The notes: generated from the sequence alone by a model not told the origin. DNA of 64,000 bases from DASUBV01 sp963822485 (GCA_963822485.1 CAWGHW010000001.1:248001-312000), one strand, 5' to 3'. Positions 1 through 8,891 are shown, counted from the first letter of the stretch. Made by a program: numbers and translations.

Positions 1-1324
1 GCGCCGCGACCACGGCGCGCACCGCGGTCAGCCGCTTGGCCGCCTCGGGGTCGCGGTCGGCCCAGCGGTGCGCGGGCGGCGGGCCGTCGCCCGCCGGGGC
101 CGACGCTTCGGGCAGTCCCCGGTCGGGCAGCGCGCGGGCCCGGCCCACCGACGCCAGCCACTCGCTCATGTGCCGCCGCGCCCCGCGCCCGGTGAAGCCG
201 GAGATCGCGGCCAGGTCCTGGGCGCTGGCCGGGAGCGACCGGGCGGCCTCGATGATGGCCCGGTCGGGCAGCACCTTGGTCGGCGACAGGTCCCGCTGCT
301 GGGCGATCTTGTCGCGCTCCTGCCACAGCTCGCGGACGACGGCCAGGCCGCGGCGGTTGCGGACCCGGTGGATGCCGGAGGTGCGCCGCCAGGGGTCGGT
401 CCGGGGCTCGGGCGGGCCGGCGGCGAGCACGGCCGCGAACTCCTGCCGGGCCCACTCCAGCTTGCCCTCGTCAGTGAGCTGGCGGGCCAGGTTGTCGCGT
501 AGCTCGACGAGCACCTCGACGTCCAGGGCGGCGTAGCGCAGCCACTCCTCGGGCAGCGGCCGGGTGGACCAGTCGGCGGCGGAGTGGGTCTTCTCCAGGC
601 GCAGCCCGAGCAGTTCCTCGACCAGGGTGGCCAGGCCGACCCTGGGATACCCGAGCAGCCGGCCGGCCATCTCGGTGTCGAAGATGCTGCGCGGCCGGTA
701 GCCGATCTCGGCCAGGCAGGGCAGGTCCTGGGACGCGGCGTGGAGCACGGCCTCGGTGCCGGCCAGGGCGGCGTCCAGGCCGGACAGGTCGGGGCAGGCG
801 ACAGGGTCGATCAGCACGGTGCCGGTACCGTCGCGGCGCAGCTGGACCAGGAAGGCGCGGTGCCCGTAGCGGAAGCCGGAGGCCCGCTCGGCGTCCACGG
901 CGACCGGGCCGGTGCCGGCGGCCAGCGAGCGGATGGCGGCATCCAGGGCGGCGGGCGTGGTCACCAGGGGCGGCAGGCCGTCACGCGGCTCGAGCAGCGG
1001 CACGGCCTCGCGCACCGGGCCAGCCTCGCCCTCGCCCTCGCCGCCCTCGCCCTCGCCGCCCTCGCCCTCGCCGGCCTCGCCCTCGCCCACCCCGGCCTCG
1101 CCCGCCTCGGCCCCGGCCTCGCCCACCCCGGCCCTGGCCCCCGCGCCCGCCTCGGCCCCCGCGCCCGCGCCAGCGCCGGGCACCGCGTCGGCATCGGGCG
1201 TCGTGACATCACCGGCCCCGGGACTCGCCTCCGGATCAGCCGGAGCGGGTGACCGGGCGGCGGGGGCATCGCCGGCCTGACGGATGTTGTTAGTGGCGCG
1301 GTTATCGCCTTGACCCGCGCTCAC
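1..1324 (-). CDS. rnd: Ribonuclease D / HRDC-domain 3'-5' exonuclease, 3' end outside window
   Basis: RNase D is a DEDD-family 3'-5' exoribonuclease that trims stable RNA precursors in the cytoplasm. Reading the minus strand gives an exonuclease domain with PVAVDAERASGFRY (first acidic motif), IFDTEMAGRLLG and YAALDVEVLVEL (third motif), followed by an HRDC-type helical region that runs off the window edge. The start is a GTG at 1324-1322 that shares GTGA with the TGA of the upstream DUF3000 gene, so the two are probably translationally coupled. The first ~100 residues are a low-complexity Ala/Gly/Glu tract with Gly-Glu repeats, absent from typical RNase D. Family call is secure; the N-terminus is less certain. 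Confidence 0.9.
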   Translation of the reverse strand, partial: MSAGQGDNRATNNIRQAGDAPAARSPAPADPEASPGAGDVTTPDADAVPGAGAGAGAEAGAGARAGVGEAGAEAGEAGVGEGEAGEGEGGEGEGGEGEGEAGPVREAVPLLEPRDGLPPLVTTPAALDAAIRSLAAGTGPVAVDAERASGFRYGHRAFLVQLRRDGTGTVLIDPVACPDLSGLDAALAGTEAVLHAASQDLPCLAEIGYRPRSIFDTEMAGRLLGYPRVGLATLVEELLGLRLEKTHSAADWSTRPLPEEWLRYAALDVEVLVELRDNLARQLTDEGKLEWARQEFAAVLAAGPPEPRTDPWRRTSGIHRVRNRRGLAVVRELWQERDKIAQQRDLSPTKVLPDRAIIEAARSLPASAQDLAAISGFTGRGARRHMSEWLASVGRARALPDRGLPEASAPAGDGPPPAHRWADRDPEAAKRLTAVRAVVAA

Positions 1325-1965
1325 TGCGGCGGCCTGCGGCTCGGCGGCCGCAGCGCGGAGGTCCCCAGCGGCGGCAGCCCGGCGGCCATGCAGAGCGCAT
1401 CACACCACGCGGCGATGTGTCCGTCCAGGGCGGACCGTTCGTCTCCCTCGGCCGCGGGCGACCAGGAGGCGCGCAGCTCGAAGCCGGTGGCCGTCGGATC
1501 GTCCTGCTTCGACCCGAATCCTTCTGTCATGACGCGGGTCACCGTCCCGCTTGTCTGCCCGTAGCCCGCGGTCCTCGCCTCCAGCGCTTCCGTCAGCCAG
1601 CTCCAGCCCACGGCCGCGATCAGCGGGTCGGCCGCGATCTCCGGGTCGAGCTCCGCGCGGACGTAGGCGATGATCCGGAACTGGCCGGCCCAGCCGGGCT
1701 GACCAGCCGGGTCGTAGAGCAGCACGAACTTGCCCCAGCCAATCTCAGTGTCCCCCTCGAGCACCGAAGCGGCAATCGCGGCGGCGTACGGGGCCAGCCG
1801 CCGGGGCGGCGGCTCGTCCTCGAAGACCAGCTCGGGCCGGACGTCGCGCTGGTAGGCCAGGCCTTGGTCGAGGTCGTCGACGGCCAGCCGGAAGATGACC
1901 TCTCCTGGGTCGGCGACTTCGGCCGGCCGCCCGGTGGACTTCAGTGTCGTCAGGGCGTGGGGCAC
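1321..1965 (-). CDS. DUF3000 family protein
   Basis: This 214-residue protein belongs to DUF3000, an actinobacterial family of unknown function usually encoded just upstream of RNase D, as here. The core carries the family-like segments RRLAPYAAAIAASV, LLYDPAGQPGW, DPLIAAVGWSWLTEAL and GTVTRVMTEGFG, and it ends in a basic Pro/Arg tail. It has no signal peptide or membrane segment, so it is probably cytosolic. Its TGA overlaps the GTG of the RNase D gene by four bases. Only 13 bases separate its start from the small zinc-ribbon gene upstream, so the three probably form one transcript. Function is unknown. Confidence 0.88.
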   Translation of the reverse strand: MPHALTTLKSTGRPAEVADPGEVIFRLAVDDLDQGLAYQRDVRPELVFEDEPPPRRLAPYAAAIAASVLEGDTEIGWGKFVLLYDPAGQPGWAGQFRIIAYVRAELDPEIAADPLIAAVGWSWLTEALEARTAGYGQTSGTVTRVMTEGFGSKQDDPTATGFELRASWSPAAEGDERSALDGHIAAWCDALCMAAGLPPLGTSALRPPSRRPPQ

Positions 1966-1978
1966 GGGGCGGCGGTCC

Positions 1979-2185
1979 TCACGCCACCCGGCGGCGCGGT
2001 TCGGCGACCGCCGCGGGCACGCTTGGCCGGGCGAAGACGCCGATCAGCAGCGCCGCACCGCAGGCCGTGCACAGCCACTCGGCGCACTCGCCGTCAGGGC
2101 TGTCGGGGCAGTGGCCGGGCCGGTCGTGGGGCTGCTCGAACGGGTGCTCCCCGCCGCAGTCCCCGCAATACCGGATGATCTGCAT
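1979..2185 (-). CDS. Small zinc-ribbon-like protein
   Basis: A 68-residue protein with CGDCGG near the N-terminus, a central CPDSP...GEC cluster and CTACGAAL, a spacing consistent with zinc-binding cysteine knuckles. The ATG at 2185 is preferred because GGGAGG lies about ten bases upstream; an in-frame TTG at 2203 would start before that ribosome binding site. The gene heads the DUF3000/RNase D operon and is divergent from hemE. The function is not known. The family call rests on cysteine spacing and conserved position only. Confidence 0.6.
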   Translation of the reverse strand: MQIIRYCGDCGGEHPFEQPHDRPGHCPDSPDGECAEWLCTACGAALLIGVFARPSVPAAVAEPRRRVA

Positions 2186-2499
2186 TATCTGGGCACCTCC
2201 CAACCGGTTCGTCCAGCGCCGCCGCTGTCCGCGGACCGCCAGCCCGGCTCGCTGAAGGGCGAGTCAGGCTCAGGACCGATGCTGGCACGGCGGCGGCGCA
2301 GGTCCGTGGACCTCGGGCGGCGTGTCATGCGGGCTTTTGGCGGAAAACCGCCGGATGACTGCCCCGGGATCAGCCGCGATCGCCCGCGGCGCCCCACCAC
2401 CAGCCCGCCACCAGCCCGTCGACGGCCCGCCACCAGCCCATCGACGGCGGCCCGAACGGGGTGCGGGCGGCCTCCGGCCCCTATGAGACGATCTCTGCT

Positions 2500-3594
2500 G
2501 TGACCTCGTCGACCAGCGATTCTCCCTTTGTCCGGGCCTGCCGCCGGCTGCCCGTCCCGCATACGCCGGTGTGGTTCATGCGCCAGGCGGGCCGGTCGCT
2601 GCCGGAGTACCGCACCACCCGGGCGGGCACGTCGATGCTGGAGGCCCTGGCGACGCCGGACCTGATCACCGAGATCACGCTGCAGCCGCTGCGCCGTTAC
2701 GCGGTGGACGCCGCGATCTTCTTCAGCGACATCGTGGTGCCACTGCGCGCGGCCGGGGTGGGCATCGACATCAAGCCCGGCGTGGGGCCGGTGGTCGACC
2801 AGCCGATCCGGGACGCAGCGGACATCCGGGGGCTGCGGGGGCTGGATCCGGATGACGTGCCGTTCGTGACCGAGGCGGTCACCAGCCTGGTGGCCGAGCT
2901 GGGCAGCACGCCGCTGATCGGGTTCGCCGGCGGGCCGTTCACGCTGGCCTGTTACCTGGTCGACGGCGGCCCGTCCAAGAACTACGAGATCACCAAGTCG
3001 CTGATGTACGGCCAGCCCGCCCTGTGGGACGAGCTGATGACGACGCTCACCGACATCACGATCAGCTTCCTGCGGGTCCAGGTGGCGGCGGGCGCGTCGG
3101 CGGTGCAGCTGTTCGACTCCTGGGTCGGGTCGCTCAGCCCCGAGGACTACCGCCGGTCGGTGCTGCCGCACAGCCGGCGGATCTTCGAGGCGCTGGCCGG
3201 GACCGGGGATAGCGCTAATAGCGGGGCGAGCGGGGTGCCGAGGATTCACTTCGGCGTCGGCACCGGCGAGCTGCTGCGGCTGATGGGCGAGGCGGGCGCC
3301 GACGTGGTGGGCGTGGACTGGCGGGTGCCGCTGGACGAGGCGGCCCGCCGGGTCGGCCCGGGCCGGGCGCTCCAGGGCAACCTGGACCCGGCGCTGCTGC
3401 TGGCCCCGTGGCCGGTCATCGAGGAGCGGGCCAGGGACGTGCTGGACCGGGGCCGGGCGGCCGAGGGTCATGTCTTCAACCTGGGGCACGGGGTCCCGCC
3501 CAGCACCGACCCCGGCGTGCTTCGCCGCCTGGTCGACTACGTGCACGCCGCGTCGGCGAGCGCGGGGCCGGGCGCGGCCCGCCGGCCCCGCTGA
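2500..3594 (+). CDS. hemE: Uroporphyrinogen III decarboxylase
   Basis: HemE decarboxylates the four acetate side chains of uroporphyrinogen III to give coproporphyrinogen III in cytosolic haem synthesis. The 364-residue protein shows the N-terminal signature HTPVWFMRQAGRSLPEYR, with the Arg residues that bind substrate carboxylates, then FFSDIVVPL, GFAGGPFTL, FDSWVG and FNLGHGV. Length and order are normal for the family. GTG 2500 gives the usual N-terminus; an in-frame GTG at 2461 would add 13 atypical residues. A short Ser/Gly-rich stretch (GDSANSGASG) precedes IHFGVGTG. It is divergent from the zinc-ribbon/DUF3000/RNase D operon, and two later haem enzymes lie within 6 kb. Confidence 0.95.
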   Translation: MTSSTSDSPFVRACRRLPVPHTPVWFMRQAGRSLPEYRTTRAGTSMLEALATPDLITEITLQPLRRYAVDAAIFFSDIVVPLRAAGVGIDIKPGVGPVVDQPIRDAADIRGLRGLDPDDVPFVTEAVTSLVAELGSTPLIGFAGGPFTLACYLVDGGPSKNYEITKSLMYGQPALWDELMTTLTDITISFLRVQVAAGASAVQLFDSWVGSLSPEDYRRSVLPHSRRIFEALAGTGDSANSGASGVPRIHFGVGTGELLRLMGEAGADVVGVDWRVPLDEAARRVGPGRALQGNLDPALLLAPWPVIEERARDVLDRGRAAEGHVFNLGHGVPPSTDPGVLRRLVDYVHAASASAGPGAARRPR

Positions 3595-3609
3595 GCCCGC
3601 GTCCAGGGT

Positions 3610-4593
3610 CTAGCTCTCGCTGGCCGGGGCCGGGGCCGGCGCGGCTCGCCGCCGGGCGAAGCGCCGCCACAGCAGGAACCCCGCCCCGCCGAGGACGGCC
3701 ACCGCGGCGGCGAACGGCAGCACCGCGCCCAGCACGGTGAGCAGCCAGGTGGTCGCGTGGCCCAGGCCCCGCCAGCCGGAGGTCAGGCCGCCCAGGAAGC
3801 CGCCCCGGTGGCTTGCGTGATGACGGTGGTGCACCGCGGCGTGCGGCTTGGGGCCGACCAGCAGCAGCGAGATCGTCGCGTAGCTGGTCTCCCGGGCCAG
3901 GGCTCGCTGCTGCGCCTGCAGCGCCTCCAGGGACGACTCGTCACCGGAGATCTGCTGCTGCACCTGGAGCAGCCCGCTGACCGTCCCGGCCCGCTTCAGC
4001 AGCGACCGGAGCTGGGCGATCGCGTCCTGCTGGGAGGTGACGCGGCTGGCCACGTCGGCCACCTGCTGCGTGACGTCGGTGGACTGCTGCTGGAGCAAGG
4101 TCTCCCGGCCCAGGCGGGCCAGCTGGCTCAGCGCCGCGCCGTAACCGGCCTGCGGCACCTTGAGCGTCATGCTGACCGTCTGCCGCTGCCGGCCCGACGG
4201 GCTGAGCTGGGCCTGCTCGCCGGCGGTGTAGCCGCCGGCCCCGGTGACATACTTCGCCGCCGTGGCCGCGGCCTGGCTGGCGCTGGTCACGCGGACGGTG
4301 AGATTGGCCGTCATGATGATGCTCTGGCTGACGGGCAGCAGCCGGGCGCCCGTCGCCGCGGTCGAGCCGCGGGCACTGCTGAAGGCCGGGGCTCCGGCCG
4401 GGGCTGGGACTGGGGGCTGGGCCGCGGAGTGCTCGCCGCCCGCGCCATTGACGGTCCCCGCCGCGGCCCTGTTGGCCGACGACATGGCGCTGGAGGCGCT
4501 GCCCGATGAGCTCGCGGCGCCGCAGGCCGCGATGAGCAGTCCGGCCCCCGTCAGGAGGACGGCCCAGGAGACGGCGGTGATGCGCGGTGGCAT
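3610..4593 (-). CDS. DUF4349 lipoprotein
   Basis: The protein begins MPPRITAVSWAVLL and carries the lipobox LIAAC, so it is predicted to be lipid-anchored outside the cytoplasmic membrane. After a Ser/Ala/Gly linker comes a DUF4349 domain with a central predicted coiled coil (LLQQQSTDVTQQVADVASRV and the following heptads), then a C-terminal membrane helix and an Arg-rich tail. DUF4349 proteins are widespread with no settled function. ATG 4593 is chosen because it places the signal peptide at the N-terminus; an in-frame ATG at 4680 would add 29 residues. It converges on hemE, with stops 15 bases apart, and is divergent from the deaminase gene. Confidence 0.8.
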   Translation of the reverse strand: MPPRITAVSWAVLLTGAGLLIAACGAASSSGSASSAMSSANRAAAGTVNGAGGEHSAAQPPVPAPAGAPAFSSARGSTAATGARLLPVSQSIIMTANLTVRVTSASQAAATAAKYVTGAGGYTAGEQAQLSPSGRQRQTVSMTLKVPQAGYGAALSQLARLGRETLLQQQSTDVTQQVADVASRVTSQQDAIAQLRSLLKRAGTVSGLLQVQQQISGDESSLEALQAQQRALARETSYATISLLLVGPKPHAAVHHRHHASHRGGFLGGLTSGWRGLGHATTWLLTVLGAVLPFAAAVAVLGGAGFLLWRRFARRRAAPAPAPASES

Positions 4594-4737
4594 CGCCCGG
4601 CCGCGGGATGAGCCGCTGGCTCTTCCCGGCCGGGTGGCGCCGGACGGCTGGTCCGCCCGGCGCCCGAACAGTGTGTCCATGCTGCTGGGACGCGCCCGCC
4701 CGACGGGCGGTTCCCCGGCCCGGCGATAATCGTTGCC

Positions 4738-5745
4738 GTGGCATTTCCCAAGATCGAGCTGCATGTGCACCTGGAGGGCACCGTCCGGGCGAGCACGCTG
4801 CTGGACATCGCCCGGCGCAACGACGTCACGCTGCCCGCCGACTCGCCCGAGGGGCTGGCCGGCCTTTACCAGTACCGCGACTTCGACCATTTCCTCGAGA
4901 CCTGGGCGATCACCACCAGCGTGCTGCGCACCGAGCGCGACTTCCGCCAGATCGTGGTGGACTACGCCGCCGAGGCGGCCAGCCACGGCGCGGTCTACCT
5001 GGAGGGCATCTTCACCCCGGCCGAGGCCGTCCGCCGCGGGGCCGGCTGGGACGAGGTCTTCAGCGGCTTCTGCGACGGCGCCCAGGAGGCCAGGGAGCGG
5101 CACGACGTGCAGGTCCGGCTGACGCCCGACATCCCGCGCGGCTACCCCATGGACATGGTCGAGCTGACCGCCCGGCACGCCGTCGCCTACCACGACCGCG
5201 GCGTCGTCGGGCTCGGGCTGGGCGGGTTCGAGGCCCAGTTCCCGCCCGAGCCCTACGCCGAGGTGTTCGCGCTGGCCCGCGACGGCGGCGTGCCCGCCGT
5301 CCCGCACGCCGGGGAGGCGGCCGGGCCCGAATCGGTCCGCGGCGCGCTGACCGCCCTGCACGCGGTGCGGATCCGGCACGGCATCCGGGCCATCGAGGAC
5401 CCCGAACTGGTCCGCGAGCTGGCCGAGCGCGGCACCGTGCTCGACGTCTGCCCGGTGTCCAACCTGCGCACCGGCACCGTGGCCTCGCTGGCCGAGCACC
5501 CGCTGCCCGCGCTGGTCGCGGCGGGCGTGGCCTGCTCGGTGTCCACCGACGACCCGGCCATGTTCGGCACCGACCTGGACCTGGAGTACCAGGTCGTCCA
5601 GCAGCTCGGGGTGAGCCCGGAGGACTGTTACCGGGCCGGCGTCCAGGGCGCGCTGTGCGACGAGACCACCCGCGAGACGCTCAAGACCATTGGCCGCGAA
5701 CATGCGTGGTCCCGGGATCAGCCCGCGCCGGGCGGGTCATCGTGA
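4738..5745 (+). CDS. Adenosine deaminase family protein
   Basis: A 335-residue metal-dependent deaminase of the adenosine/AMP deaminase superfamily. Visible catalytic motifs are the zinc pair HVH in IELHVHLEGT, HAGE (catalytic Glu), the HGIRAIED His and SVSTDDPAMFGT near the C-terminus, which holds the last zinc-binding Asp. It would deaminate adenosine or a related purine nucleoside in the cytosol. The family also includes aminodeoxyfutalosine deaminase, which sequence inspection cannot exclude. The GTG start at 4738 begins right at the family N-terminus. Its TGA overlaps the GTG of hemY (GTGA), which implies co-translation with haem synthesis, an odd pairing. Confidence 0.85.
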   Translation: MAFPKIELHVHLEGTVRASTLLDIARRNDVTLPADSPEGLAGLYQYRDFDHFLETWAITTSVLRTERDFRQIVVDYAAEAASHGAVYLEGIFTPAEAVRRGAGWDEVFSGFCDGAQEARERHDVQVRLTPDIPRGYPMDMVELTARHAVAYHDRGVVGLGLGGFEAQFPPEPYAEVFALARDGGVPAVPHAGEAAGPESVRGALTALHAVRIRHGIRAIEDPELVRELAERGTVLDVCPVSNLRTGTVASLAEHPLPALVAAGVACSVSTDDPAMFGTDLDLEYQVVQQLGVSPEDCYRAGVQGALCDETTRETLKTIGREHAWSRDQPAPGGSS

Positions 5746-7476
5746 CCGCTTCCGCACCGACCCCCCGGGCCGGCGGCGGGCGGTCGCCGGCCGTGGTCAT
5801 CGTCGGCGGCGGCGTTGCCGGGCTGGCCGCCGCGTTCCTGCTCCGCGACGCCGGCCTGACCGTGACCGTGCTGGAGGGCTCGCCGCGGCTGGGCGGGAAG
5901 CTGGCCGTCTCCGAGGTCGGCGGCGTCGAGGTGGACGCCGGCGCCGAGGCCCTGCTGGCCCGGCGGCCCGAGGGCGTCGGGCTGATCGCCGAGCTGGGCC
6001 TGTCCGGCGAGCTGCGCCAGCCGGGCACCACCTCGGCCGGCATCTGGACCCGCGGCGAGGTCCGGCCGCTGCCCCGGCGGCAGTTCATGGGCGTGCCCGC
6101 CGACTTCGACGAGCTGGCCGCCACCGGCCTGCTGTCGGCCGGCGGGCTGGCCCGGGCCCGGGAGGACACGTCGCGGCCCGCCGACCCGGCCGACGCCGGG
6201 GACGTCTCGGTGACCGAGCGGGTCGGCCGGCGGATGGGCCAGGAACTGGTGGACCGCGTCGTCGAGCCGCTGCTGGGCGGGGTCTACGCCGGCCGCTGCG
6301 AGGACCTGTCGTTCCAGGCCACCCTGGCCCCGCTGGCCGCGGCCGCCCCGCGCTACCCGTCGCTCAGCGCGGCCGCGGCCTCGCTGCTGCCGGTCCCGCC
6401 CGCCCGCCGGTCCGGCCCGCCCCGCCGGTCCCGCTCGGCCCCCGGAGCCCCTGGCGCCTCGCCCGCGGCGGCGAGCGGGCCCAGGGTCGCGGGCCGGAAC
6501 AGCATGGTTGGCCCTCTGGTGACGCTAGAGCAGCACCAGAGGGCCAACCATGACGCTGGCAACGTAGCGCCCGACGCTGCCCAGGCTTCCGCCGACGCTG
6601 ACGCCGGGTCTGGCGGGCCTGGTGAGCCTGGTGGGACTCGGGGTGCTGGGCCCGGGCCCGCTGGCGGCAGAGCGCTGGCCGCGCCAGCCGGCGGCGGGCC
6701 GGCGCCGGTGTTCACGACGCTGGCCGGCGGGCTGGGCAGCCTGCCCCCGGTGCTGGCCGGCGCGTCCGGGGCCGAGGTGCGGACCAGGGCCACCGTGCGC
6801 GAGCTGACCCGCCTGGAACACGGCTGGCGGCTGACCGTCGGGTCGGCGCACGCGCCGCAGTGGCTGGAGGCCGACGCGGTCATCCTGGCCCTCCCGGCCC
6901 GGCCGGCCAGCCGCCTGCTGGACGGCGTCCCCGGGCCGGCCCGGCCGCCGCCGCGCTGGCCGAGATCAAGTACGCGAGCATGGCCATCGTCACGCTGGCC
7001 TACCCCGACGGTGCCTTCCCGGCCCCGGCCGCCGGCAGCGGCTTCCTGGTCCCGGCCGTGGACGGGCACGCCATCAAGGCGGTCACGTTCAGCACGGTCA
7101 AGTGGCCGCACCTGGACCAGGCGGCCTGCGCATCGTCCGCTGCTCGGTGGGCCGCCTGGGCGACGAGGGCGTGCTCCAGCGCGACGACGCCGACCTGGCC
7201 GCGCTGGCCGCCGCCGACCTGGCCGCGGCCACCGGCGTGCGCGGGGCCCCGGCCGATACCCGGGTCACCCGGTGGGGCGGCGGCCTGCCGCAGTACAGCG
7301 TGGGGCACCTGGACCGGGTGGCGCGGATCCGGGCCGGGGTGGCCGCCCAGCCCGGCCTGGCCGTCTGCGGCGCGGCCTACGACGGGGTCGGCATCCCGGC
7401 CTGCATCGCCTCGGCGCGGCTGGCGGTCGATCAGGTGCTCGCCCACCTGGGCCGCCGCGAGCCCGTCAGCCGGTAG
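5742..7476 (+). CDS. hemY: Coproporphyrinogen/protoporphyrinogen oxidase, two apparent frameshifts
   Basis: An FAD-dependent oxidase. In actinobacteria this enzyme normally oxidises coproporphyrinogen III to coproporphyrin III ahead of ferrochelatase and ChdC. The N-terminus has the dinucleotide-binding motif VVIVGGGVAGLAAAFLL; later segments are GGVYAGRCEDLSFQ, TLAGGLGSLP, AIVTLAYPDGAF, LRIVRCSVGRLG and a C-terminal CGAAYDGVGIPACI, which closes the FAD fold. These lie in three frames, so the reading frame breaks near 6935-6960 and again near 7115-7130. The start GTG 5742 overlaps the deaminase stop. Between about 6400 and 6710 there is a low-complexity insertion containing a perfect 19-bp inverted repeat. 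The gene is probably essential, so sequence error is likelier than true inactivation. Confidence 0.85.
6503..6552. repeat. 19-bp perfect inverted repeat inside hemY
   Basis: The arms are CATGGTTGGCCCTCTGGTG (6503-6521) and its exact reverse complement (6534-6552) around a 12-base loop. It lies within the hemY coding frame, in a stretch that looks like a family-atypical insertion, and keeps the frame open. It could be a small mobile hairpin or a remnant of one. Nothing else in the window shares its arm sequence. Confidence 0.9.
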
Positions 7477-7512
7477 CCCGTCGCTCAGCCGGTAGCCCGT
7501 CGCCGCACTGGC

Positions 7513-7592
7513 TCAGCGGCCGGACTGGCTCAGCGGCCGGACCAGTCAGCGGCCGGACCGGGTCAGCGGCCGGACCGGGTCAGCGGCCGGAC
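7513..7592. repeat. Five direct copies of a 13-bp unit
   Basis: The unit TCAGCGGCCGGAC occurs at 7513, 7530, 7546, 7563 and 7580, spaced 16 or 17 bases apart. The array fills the gap between hemY and the convergent DUF3040 gene and supplies the last codons and stop of the latter. It looks like tandem expansion of an intergenic spacer. Confidence 0.85.
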
Positions 7593-7906
7593 GAGCCCGC
7601 CGTGGTGGCGGTCTTGCAGCCCGCGATGGCCGCCACGTGCGCGGCCTGGGTGCTGATCGGGCCGCGCGGGCAGCGCGGGCTGCCGGTCAGCGTGCCCAGC
7701 AGCACCGCGCCGGCCACCGTCAGGGCCATCACGCAGACCAGCAGCACTCGCGGCAGCCGCCGGGTGATCTCCTCGCGGGGCGGCATGGCCTCCGCGGCGG
7801 CGACCCGGGTGAACGCCGCGAACATCGCCATGAGCTGCGGCTCGGCCGCCTCAAACTGGTGCTCGATCTGGTCCAGAGCGTGCTGCTGGCGGCTCGGCAA
7901 GCTCAT
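7580..7906 (-). CDS. DUF3040 membrane protein
   Basis: A 108-residue protein with the DUF3040 N-terminus (MSLPSRQQHALDQIEHQF, then AAEPQLMAMF), a hydrophobic helix LLVCVMALTVAGAVLLGTL and a short polar C-terminus. DUF3040 proteins are small actinobacterial membrane proteins without assigned function. It converges on hemY and is divergent from chdC. The C-terminus is encoded by the intergenic 13-bp repeat array, so its exact end may vary between strains. Confidence 0.85.
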   Translation of the reverse strand: MSLPSRQQHALDQIEHQFEAAEPQLMAMFAAFTRVAAAEAMPPREEITRRLPRVLLVCVMALTVAGAVLLGTLTGSPRCPRGPISTQAAHVAAIAGCKTATTAGSSGR

Positions 7907-8055
7907 CTGTCTCTCCGCTGCATGATCTCTCCCGCTGGCTCACGCCACGTACTCACGCCACGTATAAGCACGTACTACCCGCCCTGCGAAGCCGAAACAG
8001 GCCGGCCGCCCCGGGCCACGCAAGGGCACCGGTCAGCGGGGTGGACAATGGCGGT

Positions 8056-8832
8056 ATGGCTGGGAACGAGAGCGCCAGGACCGAGAGCGCCAGGACCGAG
8101 AGCACCGGGCCGCAGCCGGACCGGCCCAGGGCCCGCGAGCTCAACGAGCTCATCAGGTACACCATGTGGTCGGTCTTCAAGGTCAGCGGGCCCGGCGCCC
8201 TGGACGCGGCGGGCGCGCACACCGAGAGCGGCCGGCCCGGCCTGGCCGCCGAGGTCAGCGAGCTGTGCCAGCACGCCGCGGACAAGGACGTGGTCACCCG
8301 CGGCTGCTACGACGTGCAGGGCCTGCGGGCCGACGCCGACTACATGTTCTGGTGGATCGCGCCGACCGCCGATGACCTCCAGGAGATGTACGCGCGGTTC
8401 CGCCGCACCGGCCTGGGCCGGGCCAGCGAGCCCGTCTGGTCGGCCATGGCCCTGCACCGGCCCGCCGAGTTCAACAAGAGCCACATCCCGGCCTTCCTGG
8501 CCGGCGAGGAGCCGAAGAACTACGTCTGCGTGTACCCGTTCGTCCGCTCCTACGAGTGGTACCTGCTCGAGGACGGCGAGCGCCGCCAGATGCTGGCCGA
8601 GCACGGGAAGATGGCCCGCGAGTACCCCGACGTCCGGGCCAACACCGTGGCCTGCTTCGCGCTCAACGACTACGAGTGGATGCTCGCCTTCGAGGCCGAC
8701 GAGCTGCACCGGATCGTCGACCTGATGCGCCACCTGCGCGGCGCCACGGCCCGGCGGCACACCCGGATCGAGATCCCCTTCTACACCGGCCGCCGCAAGC
8801 CGGTCAGCGAGCTGCTCAGCGCCCTGCCGTAG
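8056..8832 (+). CDS. chdC: Coproheme decarboxylase (hydrogen-peroxide-dependent haem synthase)
   Basis: ChdC, formerly HemQ, decarboxylates iron-coproporphyrin III to haem b with hydrogen peroxide and is the last step of the coproporphyrin-dependent route. The 258-residue protein has the family N-terminus ELNELIRYTMWSVFKV, then YMFWWIAP, FNKSHIPAFL, YVCVYPFVRSYEWYLL, REYPDVRANTVACFALNDYE (the Tyr is the likely radical site) and RRHTRIEIPFYTGRRK with a candidate proximal His. ATG 8056 is preferred over GTG 8041 because GGGGTGG lies about ten bases upstream. Together with hemE and hemY it makes the window a haem locus; the ferrochelatase gene is not here. Confidence 0.93.
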   Translation: MAGNESARTESARTESTGPQPDRPRARELNELIRYTMWSVFKVSGPGALDAAGAHTESGRPGLAAEVSELCQHAADKDVVTRGCYDVQGLRADADYMFWWIAPTADDLQEMYARFRRTGLGRASEPVWSAMALHRPAEFNKSHIPAFLAGEEPKNYVCVYPFVRSYEWYLLEDGERRQMLAEHGKMAREYPDVRANTVACFALNDYEWMLAFEADELHRIVDLMRHLRGATARRHTRIEIPFYTGRRKPVSELLSALP

Positions 8833-8891
8833 CCCGTCGCGCGTCCTGGTCACCAGGGGAGCAGATCAGCCCCGGCCTGCTGCCGCGGCCG

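Noticed and set aside
2332..2352. GGCGG-AAAA-CCGCC hairpin upstream of hemE as a terminator
   Set aside because: It lies between divergent genes where no transcript ends; it is more likely incidental or part of the promoter region, and a five-base stem is weak evidence.
2185..3546. Minus-strand frame opposite hemE
   Set aside because: It is antisense to a perfect HemE and has no recognisable motif.
7513..7592. Short direct repeats considered as a CRISPR array
   Set aside because: The units are 13 bp with 3-5 base spacers and lie in an intergenic gap; there are no cas genes.
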